A stretch of 64,000 bases of DNA from Verrucomicrobiota bacterium. GTDB lineage: Bacteria; Verrucomicrobiota; Kiritimatiellia; CAIQIC01. The notes below the pieces were generated by a model, which saw nothing but the letters and a program-made list of their open reading frames with translations, ran no database searches and was not told where the DNA came from. The position numbers and the translations under genes are program-made. The stretch is taken from positions 62,001 to 126,000 of the forward strand of contig SCQF01000041.1 of assembly GCA_004321905.1 (NCBI GenBank), given 5' to 3'. The number at the start of each line of letters is the position of its first letter. The first letter of the stretch is position 1. Below, piece after piece: positions 43,938-54,820 of this stretch.

Positions 43938-45344
43938 TCAGGACGTGTTTTTCCCATGGCGTTTGCCGGCGGGTGTGTCGGGCCAGAGCGGGTTCGGAAC
44001 GTGCTCGCGTTGCATGAGTGCGGTGAGCTGCTGCGCAAGGTCGGCGTGTTCGGCGGCGACGTCATGTGCTTCTGCGTTGTCGCGTGAAAGATCATATAGC
44101 TCAAGCGGCTTATCGGGGCCGTTGCGCACGGCCTTCCAGTTGCCGACGCGTACGCTTTGGATAAATTTGCCCTCATGTAGTTCCCAATAAAGAAATTCAC
44201 GGGCGATGGTTTTACCTTCGAGCATTGCCGGCAAGACGGAAAGGCCGTCGCTTTTTACGTTCGTTGGCAAGGGCTGGCCCAGCAATGCGGCGCAAGTCGG
44301 GAGGAAATCATAGAACGCCCACTGCGTCGCATTGGTGGTGCCGGCCGGGATGTGGCCGGGCCAGCGGCAGAGCATCGGCACACGCAAACCGCCCTCATAC
44401 ATCGTGCGTTTGCCGCCGCGGAACGGCCCATTGCTCTGGAACAATTGCAACACTTGCGGATTATCCGCCCCTTGATCGCTGCTGAAGATGACCAGCGTCT
44501 GCTCGTCGAGTTTCAGTTCCTTGAGCAGCGTGAACAGTTCGCCACACGTGGCATCCATACGCGTAATCATTGCCGCATATTTTTTCATTGGCTCGGGCCA
44601 TGACTCGTGGGCGTACGCGCCAAGATCGGGCACTTGGAGATTCGTATGCGGAATGGTGAATGGCACATAGAGGAAAAACGGCTGTTGAGCGTGCGCGCGA
44701 ACCCACGTGAACATCTCGCCGGCGATAAGATCATGCGAGTAGGTCTTGCCGTCGAGCGCCACACGCTCTTGATTGTGCCAAAGGTGGTTAGGATAGTAGT
44801 TGTGCGCCTGTCGCTGGCAGTTGTAGCCAAAAAATTCGTCAAAGCCCATTTTATCCGGCGCGCCGCTACTGCCCACAAACCCGAGACCCCACTTCCCGAA
44901 CATCGCCGTCGCGTAGCCAGCCTGCTTGAAAAGATGCGCGACCGTGAACGTGCCCGCGGGTAACGGTTCCTGGCCTTCCGGTTTAAGCTCGCGGTTCGCA
45001 CGAATTGGGGCGTGACCAATATGCAGGCCGGTCATCAGCGCGCAACGCGTCGGCGCGCAAACCGAGGTGCCCGCGTAGGCTTGGGTGAAACGCAAGCCTT
45101 CGCGCGCCATACGGTCGAGGTTGGGTGTTTTGATTTTCTGTTGCCCATAACAGCCGATGTCGCCGTAACCGAGGTCGTCGCACAACAAAAAAATCACGTT
45201 GGGTCGCGACTTCGTGTCCAGCGCAGCCTTTGCGGAGCTGGATTCCAAGCCTTGGAAAACAGTCGCGCCACTTTTTCCAAGCCCGGGAAAGGCCAACGCA
45301 CCCAGGCCGGCAAGTTTCAGGAAATTACGTCGTGTTGAACTCAT
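43938..45344 (-). CDS. Sulfatase 9 (arylsulfatase A type)
   Basis: 468 residues. Leader [18 protein letters not shown] then FPGLGKSGATVFQGLESS. LLCDDLGYGDIGCYGQQKIK, active-site CAPTRCALMTGLHIGHAPIR, FGKWGLGFVG, the RRxANxE-like segment IRANRELKPEGQ, FSSDQGADN (Gln for the usual Asn after Asp), GGLRVPMLCRWPGHI. The start overlaps the stop of remnant 10 (ATGA). Confidence 0.92.
   Translation of the reverse strand: MSSTRRNFLKLAGLGALAFPGLGKSGATVFQGLESSSAKAALDTKSRPNVIFLLCDDLGYGDIGCYGQQKIKTPNLDRMAREGLRFTQAYAGTSVCAPTRCALMTGLHIGHAPIRANRELKPEGQEPLPAGTFTVAHLFKQAGYATAMFGKWGLGFVGSSGAPDKMGFDEFFGYNCQRQAHNYYPNHLWHNQERVALDGKTYSHDLIAGEMFTWVRAHAQQPFFLYVPFTIPHTNLQVPDLGAYAHESWPEPMKKYAAMITRMDATCGELFTLLKELKLDEQTLVIFSSDQGADNPQVLQLFQSNGPFRGGKRTMYEGGLRVPMLCRWPGHIPAGTTNATQWAFYDFLPTCAALLGQPLPTNVKSDGLSVLPAMLEGKTIAREFLYWELHEGKFIQSVRVGNWKAVRNGPDKPLELYDLSRDNAEAHDVAAEHADLAQQLTALMQREHVPNPLWPDTPAGKRHGKNTS
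45243..45290. repeat. Palindrome pair, family A, leader of sulfatase 9
   Basis: Cores CCAAGCCTTGG and CCAAGCCCGGG (one mismatch), centres 32 bp apart. Confidence 0.88.
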
Positions 45345-45739
45345 TGTTTCTCCGATTGCTGATTACTTTTAGGTTTGTGTTTTTTAGAAGGCGGCGGCAG
45401 GGCCGCGGGATATTGCCCCTGATCGTTGGTATCTTTGATCCACTGTTCCTGCACAGTACGCAGTCGCTTTAGCGTTTCCTGATGCTCCGGCATTTTGACC
45501 AAATTATGGATTTCCCAGGGATCAGACTGCAAGTCATAAAGTTCTTCGTCCGGCATTCGCGGCTGATAGAGCAATTCCTGCGTCAGTGTGAGCTTGCCCT
45601 CGCAAACAAAATTCCGAGCGGTCTTGCCGGTGCCTTTGAAGCCGCAAGCGGCGGGCAAATTCTTGATGTTGGCCGTGCCGTAGCCCGCCGTTGCCACGCC
45701 CAATCCGGCTGATTTCAAGAACTCGCGCCGCGTACTCAT
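45341..45739 (-). pseudogene. Sulfatase remnant 10 (core deleted, frame open)
   Basis: 132 residues with a Tat leader (MSTRREFLKSAGLGVATAG), about 35 residues of junction (KTARNFVCEGKLTLTQELLY), then the sulfatase tail MPDEELYDLQSDPWEIHNLV and a Lys-rich end. The whole catalytic domain, including the Cys motif and metal ligands, is missing, but the frame stays open and the stop still overlaps sulfatase 9 (ATGA). It could be a pseudogene kept for coupling or a secreted mini-protein; enzyme activity is excluded. Confidence 0.75.
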
Positions 45740-45828
45740 CAACAACACGCTTTCATCGGTTCTTCGCATAACGAATGAACGCCACGCTTATTGCACCGCG
45801 CTCTTCATGCCGCAAGTGTTGGCACCGC

Positions 45829-47379
45829 TTATGGCCGGGTGTGATCATTTGTTCTGGCTTGCTTCAGCAATGTGGTCAAACGTTGCACAACATCGGGATG
45901 CTGCTCCCACAGATTTTTGGTCTCGGCAGGATCCGCGGCCAGATTGAAAAGTTGATTCTGGTTTTCAGGATCGGCTTTAATTTTTTTGGCCTGCTTGCCC
46001 TTTTTATGGGTCTCTTCTTCCAGGGCCGGATTGCGTTCGATCAATTTCCAATCGCCCTGCCGGATCGCAAAAATACCATGTGCGGAATCGAGCACTACGC
46101 AGTCGCGCACCATCGTTTTCGCGTCGCCTTGCCAGGCGGCCAACGCGTTGCAGCTGTCTTCGCCCGCGCCCGCGGGCAACTTCTGCCCCAATACCGCCGC
46201 ACACGTGGCCAACACATCGGTGTGGCAGAGTAGGGTGTCGCTCTCCGTGCCCGCCGGAACGTGCCCCGCCCAGCGCACGATATACGGCACGCGGAAGCCG
46301 CCTTCATAGATGCTGTGCTTGCGACCGCGCAGCGCGCCGCAGATTGCGTGGCCGGCCTGCTTCGCCTGCCATTGCGCAGCCAAGCGTTCGTTTTCCGCCA
46401 CTACGCCGCCGTTATCGCTGGTGAACAGAATGAGCGTATTGTCCAGCAATCCGGCTTTTTCCAGTGCCGCGCGAATTTGGCCAATGTGCGTATCGAGTTC
46501 TTGAATGAAATCGCCGTAGGGACCACACGCGCTCGTCCCCAGAAACGGTGCCGAAGGTGTGATGTCGTTGTGCGGAATGTTCGTGGCAAAGTAGAGGAAG
46601 AACGGTTTGTCTTTGGAGCTCTCGATGAATTCCACGGCCTTGTGTGCGATGTCGCCGGCGACGTGGTCGAGTTTGTATTCGGCGTCGGGGCTCCACGGTT
46701 TGATGTCGGAGCGCCCGACCATCTCCACCTTGTCGCCCGGTTTACGGCCCATAAAACGATGATTCTCAATGTAGATTCGCGGCTGATTACCGGCGTTTGC
46801 GGCCAGGCCGTAGAAATAATCGAAGCCCGCCTCGCACGGCCCGGGTTTGATCTCTTCCTGGCTCCAGTCATAGCGATCCGCAATCCGGCCCTGCCATTCA
46901 CCAAAGCCGAGATGCCATTTACCGACGGCGCCCGTGGTGTAGCCGGCTTGCTTGAATAGTTTGGGGAGCGTGAGCCGATCCTCTTCAAACAGCAGCGGCC
47001 CGCTGGGCGCCAGCACGCCTGTCGCGGGATGCCGCGGATTACGCCAGAAATAACGTCCAGAAAGCAAACCATAGCGCGTCGGCGAGCAGACCGAACCCGG
47101 CGTGTAGGCGTTGGTGAAACGCCGGCCTTCGCGCGCGAGGCGATCCATGTTCGGCGTCTTAATTTTCGTCGCGCCATAGCACCCGACGTCGCCGTAACCG
47201 AGGTCGTCGGCGAGAATCAACACCACATTGGGTTTCTTCTTGTCCGGCGTAGCTCCGGCGGCGCCGGATTCCAAGCCTTGGAAACTGGCTTCAGCGCTTT
47301 TTCCAACCCTTGGAAAAAGCACTGCGCCCACCGCGCCCAAACCCGCCAGTTTCAAAAAATCACGACGTACGGTGTTCAT
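45829..47379 (-). CDS. Sulfatase 11 (arylsulfatase type)
   Basis: 516 residues. Leader [20 protein letters not shown] then FPRVGKSAEASFQGLESG. ILADDLGYGDVGCYGATKIK, active-site [58 protein letters not shown]-terminal sulfatase ending LAADPAETKNLWEQHPDV. Coupled to sulfatase 12 by ATGA. Confidence 0.93.
   Translation of the reverse strand: MNTVRRDFLKLAGLGAVGAVLFPRVGKSAEASFQGLESGAAGATPDKKKPNVVLILADDLGYGDVGCYGATKIKTPNMDRLAREGRRFTNAYTPGSVCSPTRYGLLSGRYFWRNPRHPATGVLAPSGPLLFEEDRLTLPKLFKQAGYTTGAVGKWHLGFGEWQGRIADRYDWSQEEIKPGPCEAGFDYFYGLAANAGNQPRIYIENHRFMGRKPGDKVEMVGRSDIKPWSPDAEYKLDHVAGDIAHKAVEFIESSKDKPFFLYFATNIPHNDITPSAPFLGTSACGPYGDFIQELDTHIGQIRAALEKAGLLDNTLILFTSDNGGVVAENERLAAQWQAKQAGHAICGALRGRKHSIYEGGFRVPYIVRWAGHVPAGTESDTLLCHTDVLATCAAVLGQKLPAGAGEDSCNALAAWQGDAKTMVRDCVVLDSAHGIFAIRQGDWKLIERNPALEEETHKKGKQAKKIKADPENQNQLFNLAADPAETKNLWEQHPDVVQRLTTLLKQARTNDHTRP
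47269..47317. repeat. Palindrome pair, family A, leader of sulfatase 11
   Basis: Cores CCAAGCCTTGG and CCAACCCTTGG, centres 32 bp apart. The first lost part of its T-run. Confidence 0.9.
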
Positions 47380-48896
47380 GGGTTGGTTCCTCTTGGCACG
47401 CGGTGTGGCGATTGCACCTTGGCCTTCGGCGTGGTCGGAATACTGTCGCCACTGCGCACATCATAACCCCACCCATCGAGATAAGCCTGTGGATCGCGGA
47501 AGTCGTCGCCGATTTTTTTCAATTCCGTCTGCAAACGCGCTTCGAGTTCCCGCTGTAAAGCAGCGTGCTCCGGCTTGTTCACGAGGTTATTCATCTGGTT
47601 CGGATCCTCTTCGTCATCGAACAGCAGCCACGGCCCCGCAAGGCTGCGGACATAGGTGTAACGCCTGGTGCGAATCGCCCGATAGGCCTTATTGTCGGCT
47701 TGGGCCACGACGGCGAAGGGCGCGACGCCCATATAGAGCGCGGCATGATCGGCGGATGCCCGCGGATCATGCACGAGTTGGGAGAAATCGCAGCCTTCCG
47801 CCGTCGGCGGCAGTGGCACACCGGCCAGACCGATCACGGTGGCGAAAATATCCGGGGTTGTCAGCGGCGTCGGTTCAACGCGCCCGGTCGCACCGTGCGC
47901 CGCCGGGAAGCGCAGCAGGAACGGCACATGCGCGGATTCGTCCCATGGCACCTGCTTCTGCGCCGGCGTAACGCCATGCGCACCGAGCATCTCGCCATGG
48001 TCGGAGGTGAAAATAAAAATAGTATTTTGCGCCAGACCCGTTTCATTTAGCGTCGCCACCAAATCGCCGATGTATTGATCCAACGCGGTGCAATAGGCGT
48101 AATAGTCTTGGGCAAAGCGTCGCGCCTTCTGCTGCATGACTGCGGGCACATTGGGCGGTAGTTGGATTTTCTCCTCAGGATAGAGCGCCCGATATTCCGG
48201 CGGGGCCATCTGCCGCGGAATGGGATAATGCGGCGAGCTGTAACTGACGAACAACACGAACGGCTGACCGGACGCCGTATGTGCGCGCAGATAATCCTGC
48301 GCGTCCTTGGTCTGCGCGCAGGCATCAAAACCCAGCCAATATTTTTTCGCTGACGAATTATCAGCATAGTAGTGCGAATGGAGATAGTCGTGGTCGCACT
48401 CCGCCGCCTTCCAATAGTCCCAGCCCTGCCGCCGCTCCGGCGGGATGAAGGCTTCGCGCCCATGCCCATCGAGATGCCATTTGCCGATGTAGGCCGTCGC
48501 ATATCCCGCCTGTTTGAACACCTCGGCGATGCACACCTCTTCGGATGGCAGATAGGCGTCGTTGATAAACATGCCCGTCGAAGTCGGGAAACGGCCCGTC
48601 ATCAGCGCCGCGCGATACGGCGTGCAAACCGGGCAGGCCGAAACCACGTTGCAAAAATTGAGCGACTCTTTGGCCAGCCGATCCAAATTCGGCGTTTTGA
48701 CGTTGGGGTCGCCGTTGTAGCCGGTGGCTTTTGCGCGCCATTGATCGGCCAGCACAAACACGATATTCGGTTTGGTCGCGGCAGATTTTTCCAAGGCTTG
48801 GAGAGTGGATTCGGCACTTTTTCCAAACCTTGGAAAAGCCACGGCGCCCGCCGCGCTCAAACCGGCGAGTTTCAAAAAATCGCGTCGCTTGATCAT
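47376..48896 (-). CDS. Sulfatase 12 (CTPYR-type, choline-sulfatase-like layout)
   Basis: 506 residues. Leader [20 protein letters not shown] then FPRFGKSAESTLQALEKS. VLADQWRAKATGYNGDPNVK (Asp-Gln instead of Asp-Asp, as in several sulfatase subfamilies), active-site CTPYRAALMTGRFPTS, GKWHLDGHGREAFIP, FVSYSSPHYPIPRQM, FTSDHGEMLGAHG. The DQWR plus CTPYRAALMTG combination is common in sulfatases acting on O-sulfated sugars in Bacteroidetes and Planctomycetes. Stop overlaps sulfatase 11. Confidence 0.93.
   Translation of the reverse strand: MIKRRDFLKLAGLSAAGAVAFPRFGKSAESTLQALEKSAATKPNIVFVLADQWRAKATGYNGDPNVKTPNLDRLAKESLNFCNVVSACPVCTPYRAALMTGRFPTSTGMFINDAYLPSEEVCIAEVFKQAGYATAYIGKWHLDGHGREAFIPPERRQGWDYWKAAECDHDYLHSHYYADNSSAKKYWLGFDACAQTKDAQDYLRAHTASGQPFVLFVSYSSPHYPIPRQMAPPEYRALYPEEKIQLPPNVPAVMQQKARRFAQDYYAYCTALDQYIGDLVATLNETGLAQNTIFIFTSDHGEMLGAHGVTPAQKQVPWDESAHVPFLLRFPAAHGATGRVEPTPLTTPDIFATVIGLAGVPLPPTAEGCDFSQLVHDPRASADHAALYMGVAPFAVVAQADNKAYRAIRTRRYTYVRSLAGPWLLFDDEEDPNQMNNLVNKPEHAALQRELEARLQTELKKIGDDFRDPQAYLDGWGYDVRSGDSIPTTPKAKVQSPHRVPRGTNP
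48786..48836. repeat. Palindrome pair, family A, leader of sulfatase 12
   Basis: Cores CCAAGGCTTGG and CCAAACCTTGG, centres 32 bp apart; the A-run of the first copy is reduced to GAGAG. Confidence 0.88.
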
Positions 48897-48906
48897 TTTT
48901 GTCTTT

Positions 48907-49929
48907 TCACGGTTGATTCGGGTCTTTGAGTTTTTCGATGAGATAGGCTACGGGCGTGGCGTGCTTCACGCTGGGCGCTCCGGGGTAGACCAGTTCACAA
49001 TCCACACCAAGTTCTTTGCAACGTTCCTGCAACTTCACGCCGAAATTGGCGGTATGTGTCGGGTCTTTTTGGTCTTGGCCGAGCGCAGGCGGGGTAACGT
49101 AATGAAGATAGACCGGTGGGTCGTCGGCGCTTAGGAGCGCGTACGGCGAATATTCGGCAATCCAAGGCATAATTTTTTTGCGATTGGCAAGGAATTCATC
49201 AAATGAGGACTGATGTTTTTGCTTGTTGCCGGTGAAGCCGAAAGCATGGCCCCCGTAGCGGCTATTAGGCGTCCACTCCTTCATTTGTTGTGGGTCGAGG
49301 GTCGTCTGTGGGACTTCGACCGCGACGCACCAGAGTCGTGTGGATTTGCGCTGGACCGGGTCGGAACTCGTCGGATCAGCAAGGTCGGGGTGAAAGGCGA
49401 GCCATAAACTAGAGCACGCGCCGGCCGAGTTGCCGCAGGCACCGATGCGCTTTTCATCAATATTCCACTCCGTCGCCTTGCTGCGAACAAATTGCAAGGC
49501 GCGCGCGGCATCTGTGAGTGGGCCTTTGACCGGTGGTACGATTTTGTCGGCCGTCGCCTCCGGGATGAAACGGTATTCAATCGAAATCACCGAAATGCCG
49601 TTCTTCAGTAGCTTCTGCAAGAAAGCGCCACCGAGGAAGGTTCGATTACCGGCTATCCAGCCACCACCATGAATGTAGAACACCAGCGGGGTGGGTTCGT
49701 TGGACTCGGCCTTCCAGAAAGTGAGCACTTGTTTGGGATGCTTGCCATAGGCGATCTCTTCCAGCGTTGCCTTTGGCAGCGCCGGTGGCGCAGGCTTGGC
49801 GGATCGTTTTTCCGCTGGCGCTTGGTCGGCACACCAGCCGGATAACGATAGCATGATCGTGAACATTCCGGTCACCATCCAACGGGTGATTTCCTGCTGC
49901 TTCACAAAATAACGTCGTTTGATTGCCAT
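48907..49929 (-). CDS. Secreted alpha/beta-hydrolase, carbohydrate-esterase-like
   Basis: 340 residues. Oxyanion hole FYIHGGGWIAGN and nucleophile GACGNSAGACSS place it among HGGG-type lipases/esterases (BD-FAE or acetyl-xylan-esterase-like). The Asp is likely in the YLHYVTPPA...CKELGVDCELVYPG region and His in VKHATPVAYL. The hydrophobic leader (MFTIMLSLSGWCAD) comes after MAIKRRYFVKQQEITRW, which itself looks like the start of a Tat leader; this may be an old fusion. It lies between sulfatases 12 and 13 and probably removes acetyl or other ester groups from the same glycan. Confidence 0.85.
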   Translation of the reverse strand: MAIKRRYFVKQQEITRWMVTGMFTIMLSLSGWCADQAPAEKRSAKPAPPALPKATLEEIAYGKHPKQVLTFWKAESNEPTPLVFYIHGGGWIAGNRTFLGGAFLQKLLKNGISVISIEYRFIPEATADKIVPPVKGPLTDAARALQFVRSKATEWNIDEKRIGACGNSAGACSSLWLAFHPDLADPTSSDPVQRKSTRLWCVAVEVPQTTLDPQQMKEWTPNSRYGGHAFGFTGNKQKHQSSFDEFLANRKKIMPWIAEYSPYALLSADDPPVYLHYVTPPALGQDQKDPTHTANFGVKLQERCKELGVDCELVYPGAPSVKHATPVAYLIEKLKDPNQP

Positions 49930-49931
49930 CG

Positions 49932-51440
<1,509 letters not shown>

Positions 51441-51457
51441 CACGGTTCCGCCCCGTT

Positions 51458-53104
51458 TTAGCCGCCCAATTCCGCTTCGCTGGCGCCATCGAACTGTTGC
51501 CGCCACGTGACGCTATTTTGGGGGGCGCGTCTTTTCCTCGGCTGCGACGCAGGTTTTGCGTTCGGATTATAATGGGGATTGAGTTGGGGCACGACCGCCT
51601 CGGTATCCTTCAAGAAGCTGGAGATCAGCTCGTTCAGTTCACGAACCAGCTCCGGTTTTTCAGCGGTAAGATTTTTTGTCTCACCGAGGTCAGCTTGCAA
51701 ATTATAAAGCTCGAACCGATCGCTGCCATCGTCATTATCCGCATAGAAACGGATCAGCTTCCAGTCGCCCTTGCGCACGTAGGTGCTGGGCAGGAGGCCC
51801 GGCATGTGTTCGGCGGCCTGGTGCGTGCCGTGCGGAAAGTGACAGAAGATGCGGTCGCGTACCGCGCCCTGCCCCAACAAGGCGGACATCTGGTTCACGC
51901 CATCGAGCTTCAGCCCCGCGCGTGGCGACAACCCGCACATCGCCAGCAGGGTGGGATAGAAATCCAGACTCTGGAAAAGGATATCGCTTGTCACGCCGGC
52001 TTTGGTCTTGCCCGGCCAGCAGACCAGACAAGGCTCGCGCGTGCCACCTTCATAGATGGAGGCTTTCCCGCTACGCAGCGGGAGATTGCTCGTCGCCGGT
52101 ATGTTTTCATAACCCGCCGGGTCCGTCTTTTTCGGCAAGTAGGCATAACCGCCGTTGTCGGAGAAGAACACGATGATCGTGCGCTCGGCAATACCGCTCT
52201 CGTCCACCGCCGCAAGCAACCGCCCCACACCTTCGTCGAGGCTCTTGATCATCGCCGCATAGAGCGGATTGTGTTGCGGATTTTGCGCGTCGGCCTTCGC
52301 CTTGAAATACTCGATGTAATCAAGTTTGGCATTCCACGGCGCATGCACCGAATAGGCGCAATAGTTGATGTAAAACGTTTTATCCTTGTGCCCGCGGATA
52401 AACTTCGCCGCCTCGGTTGACATGCGGTCTTCGATGTGTTCACCCGGCTGCATATCGGACGGCGGAGCTTTGATGAACTTCCACGGCGCAAAATAGCTGC
52501 CCACGGGACTGGGTACATTGGGCGCATGCGGAAATTCAAAATCAAAGCCGCGATCCTTCGGTTCATAACGATCAGTCTGGGCCTCGTTGAACCCCAAGTG
52601 CCACTTGCCGAAATGCGCCGTGACATAATCCGCGTCGTGAAATTCTTGCGCCAGCGTCCGGTATTCCATTTTCAAGCGCGTCAAACTTTCCGCCGCAATC
52701 ACCCGCTGATGCGGATCGGCTCGCATGAGCCGCTTCTCCAAGCGCACCTCGGCCAGATGACACGCCGGCAAGGTCACGCCCGTGCGCGCTGGATATAACC
52801 CGGTCTGAATGCTTGAGCGCGTCGGCGAGCACAGCGGATTGGCGGCATAGGCCTGCGTCAACCGCAGACTGCGCTCCGCCAGCCGGTCGAGATTCGGCGT
52901 CTCATAAAACGTGCTGCCCTGGCATTTCAAATCCATCCAGCCGAGGTCGTCGGCGAGGATAAAAAGCACGTTGGGGCGCTGCTTTTCCAAGCCTTGGAAA
53001 ACGGCCTCCGCGCTTTTTCCAAGCCTTGGAAAAACCGCCGCGCCCGCTACGCTGGCGCTGATCAATTTCAAAAAATCACGACGATTGGCTGGTTTCATGT
53101 TCAT
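51458..53104 (-). CDS. Sulfatase 14 (paralogue of sulfatase 16)
   Basis: 548 residues. Leader MNMKPANRRDFLKLISASVA then [22 protein letters not shown] is a good cleavage site. ILADDLGWMDLKCQGSTFYE, active-site CSPTRSSIQTGLYPARTG, FGKWHLGFNE, FSDNGGYAYLPKK, EGGTREPCLVCWPGKTKAG. C-terminal basic tail (SQPRKRRAPQN). Nearly the whole protein aligns without gaps to sulfatase 16, the intervening gene being unrelated in class. Start overlaps the stop of sulfatase 15 (ATGA). Confidence 0.94.
   Translation of the reverse strand: MNMKPANRRDFLKLISASVAGAAVFPRLGKSAEAVFQGLEKQRPNVLFILADDLGWMDLKCQGSTFYETPNLDRLAERSLRLTQAYAANPLCSPTRSSIQTGLYPARTGVTLPACHLAEVRLEKRLMRADPHQRVIAAESLTRLKMEYRTLAQEFHDADYVTAHFGKWHLGFNEAQTDRYEPKDRGFDFEFPHAPNVPSPVGSYFAPWKFIKAPPSDMQPGEHIEDRMSTEAAKFIRGHKDKTFYINYCAYSVHAPWNAKLDYIEYFKAKADAQNPQHNPLYAAMIKSLDEGVGRLLAAVDESGIAERTIIVFFSDNGGYAYLPKKTDPAGYENIPATSNLPLRSGKASIYEGGTREPCLVCWPGKTKAGVTSDILFQSLDFYPTLLAMCGLSPRAGLKLDGVNQMSALLGQGAVRDRIFCHFPHGTHQAAEHMPGLLPSTYVRKGDWKLIRFYADNDDGSDRFELYNLQADLGETKNLTAEKPELVRELNELISSFLKDTEAVVPQLNPHYNPNAKPASQPRKRRAPQNSVTWRQQFDGASEAELGG
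52983..53034. repeat. Palindrome pair, family A, leader of sulfatase 14
   Basis: Two identical cores CCAAGCCTTGG with full T/A arms, centres 32 bp apart; the best preserved pair. Confidence 0.95.
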
Positions 53105-54654
53105 TCCTCTTTATGTTTGGCTTTCTTCCCAAGTCGCGGATCACGCTGATACCACGCCGCCGGCACCTCGCCGCTGCCCAGAAACGCCGGCAACAGCGGA
53201 TCGTCCGTCGCCCGCATTTCGGATTCCATCAGCTTCCGCATTTCGGCTTTCAGCCCCGCCTTGTCCGGATCAGCGGCCAGATTGTGCAAGCACCACGGGT
53301 CTTGGGACAAATCATAAAGCTCTTCGCGCTCCCGATACTTGATGTGCCGCACGCGCTGCGCCAGCGCCGGATCGCTCTCCGCCGCATGCTCCATCGCGGC
53401 AAACGTCAACCCGCTTTGGCACTCGCCGGAAAAGGCGGCCTGGCCGTTCGACCACGCGTTGAAAATATAGGTTGCCGCGCGCGTCTCCACCGCGCGCATC
53501 GGATAGACCTGCAAGCCGGGGTAGATATAGTTATAGGTGGTGAATACGTGGTCGCGTCCGGTCTGATCCGCGCCCTTGAGCAGCGGCCACAGCGTCCGTC
53601 CGTCGAGGTGCGGCGGTACCGGAAGACCGTAGGCCTCCAGAAGGGTCGGCATGACATCCATCGTGCTGACCATGTGCGTCCGATCCTCCTGATCAGGCTT
53701 GACCACGCCCGGCCAGCGGATGATCAGCGGCACATGGGTCGAATAGGGATAACAATTCTGCTTCGAAGTCGGGAACGACGCGCCATGATCGCTGAAAAAC
53801 ACAACGATCGTGTCTTGCGCCACGCCCTCCGTTTCGAGCAAATCGAGAATCATGCCGAGTGTTTGATCGCCGTGGTGCGCGGTGTTGTAATATTGCGCCT
53901 GTTCCTGGCGCACAGCGGGCAAATCAGCCAAATACGGCGGTACCCACGCTTGCTCCGGCGTACACACGGCTTCGGCGGTCGTGACGTAAATGTTGTTGGC
54001 GGCTTTCGGGAACAGCTTCTTTTCCTTTTCGAGAAAACGCTGTTCATCCGCGCTACCGGCAAAGGCACGATGCGGATCGCTGCTGTTCACACCCAGATAA
54101 AACGGTTGACCTGCAGCGCGCGCGCGCTGGATGGCTTCGCGTGCACTTGCGACGAACAGCTTGCCGTCGCGGCCAAAGCCATGCCCGCCGTAACCCTCCA
54201 AAAACCAACTCCACTTGAAGCTGGAATAGTCGCGGCCCTTGCTGAACGATGCCGTGAAAACGCCGGCGGCCATCAACAATTCCGAAAGATTCGGCACGCC
54301 CGCCGGCACCGGCATGAAGCCGAACGAGCCGTTACGATGCGGGTGCAGGCCGGTCATCATGGATTGTCGCGCCGGCTGACACACCGCGCTGGAACCGTGC
54401 GCGCAACAAAAACGCATCCCCCCCCGTGCCAAGCGATCCACGTTGGGCGTGATGCCCGGCACCTTGCCGCCGAACACGTTCACGGTGTCAAAGGCGATGT
54501 CGTCCATGGTGAAGACGACGACGTTCGGACGCTTTGCGCCATTTTTTTCCAAGGCTTGGAAACCGGCCGCCGCACTTTTTCCCAGGTTTGGAAAAAGCGC
54601 GGTACTTGCCGCGCCCAACCCGGTCAACTTCAAAAAATCACGACGTGTATTCAT
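53101..54654 (-). CDS. Sulfatase 15 (CQPAR-type, heparan N-sulfatase-like)
   Basis: 517 residues. Leader MNTRRDFLKLTGLGAASTAL then [35 protein letters not shown], active-site CQPARQSMMTGLHPHRNGS, FSKGRDYSSF (in place of the common GKWH), GVNSSDPHRAFAG, FSDHGASFPTSKQN. The CxPAR motif and SSDPHRAF are typical of sulfamidase-type members. Ends YQRDPRLGKKAKHKEE, basic. Confidence 0.93.
   Translation of the reverse strand: MNTRRDFLKLTGLGAASTALFPNLGKSAAAGFQALEKNGAKRPNVVVFTMDDIAFDTVNVFGGKVPGITPNVDRLARGGMRFCCAHGSSAVCQPARQSMMTGLHPHRNGSFGFMPVPAGVPNLSELLMAAGVFTASFSKGRDYSSFKWSWFLEGYGGHGFGRDGKLFVASAREAIQRARAAGQPFYLGVNSSDPHRAFAGSADEQRFLEKEKKLFPKAANNIYVTTAEAVCTPEQAWVPPYLADLPAVRQEQAQYYNTAHHGDQTLGMILDLLETEGVAQDTIVVFFSDHGASFPTSKQNCYPYSTHVPLIIRWPGVVKPDQEDRTHMVSTMDVMPTLLEAYGLPVPPHLDGRTLWPLLKGADQTGRDHVFTTYNYIYPGLQVYPMRAVETRAATYIFNAWSNGQAAFSGECQSGLTFAAMEHAAESDPALAQRVRHIKYREREELYDLSQDPWCLHNLAADPDKAGLKAEMRKLMESEMRATDDPLLPAFLGSGEVPAAWYQRDPRLGKKAKHKEE
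54543..54595. repeat. Palindrome pair, family A, leader of sulfatase 15
   Basis: Cores CCAAGGCTTGG and CCCAGGTTTGG, centres 32 bp apart. Confidence 0.9.
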
Positions 54655-54670
54655 AATTCACTAGGCGCTA

Positions 54671-54799
54671 TTAGAACGAATCCCGCCGGCCTTTATTGCA
54701 GGGTTTCCACCAGCGCCTTTGCGCCAACAGCCACTCACGGTGCGATCTGGGCCAACTCATTCCTTGTCCAGCCAGTTTCAAAAAATCACGCGGGCGCAT
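54671..54799 (-). pseudogene. Tat-leader stub between sulfatases 15 and 16
   Basis: A 42-codon frame [20 protein letters not shown]... in which RDFLKLAG is the shared leader core; the second Arg of the RR pair has become Pro-Arg. Nothing sulfatase-like follows. Probably the start of a lost gene. Confidence 0.4.
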
Positions 54800-54820
54800 C
54801 ATCGGCAACGCCTCTGCCGT

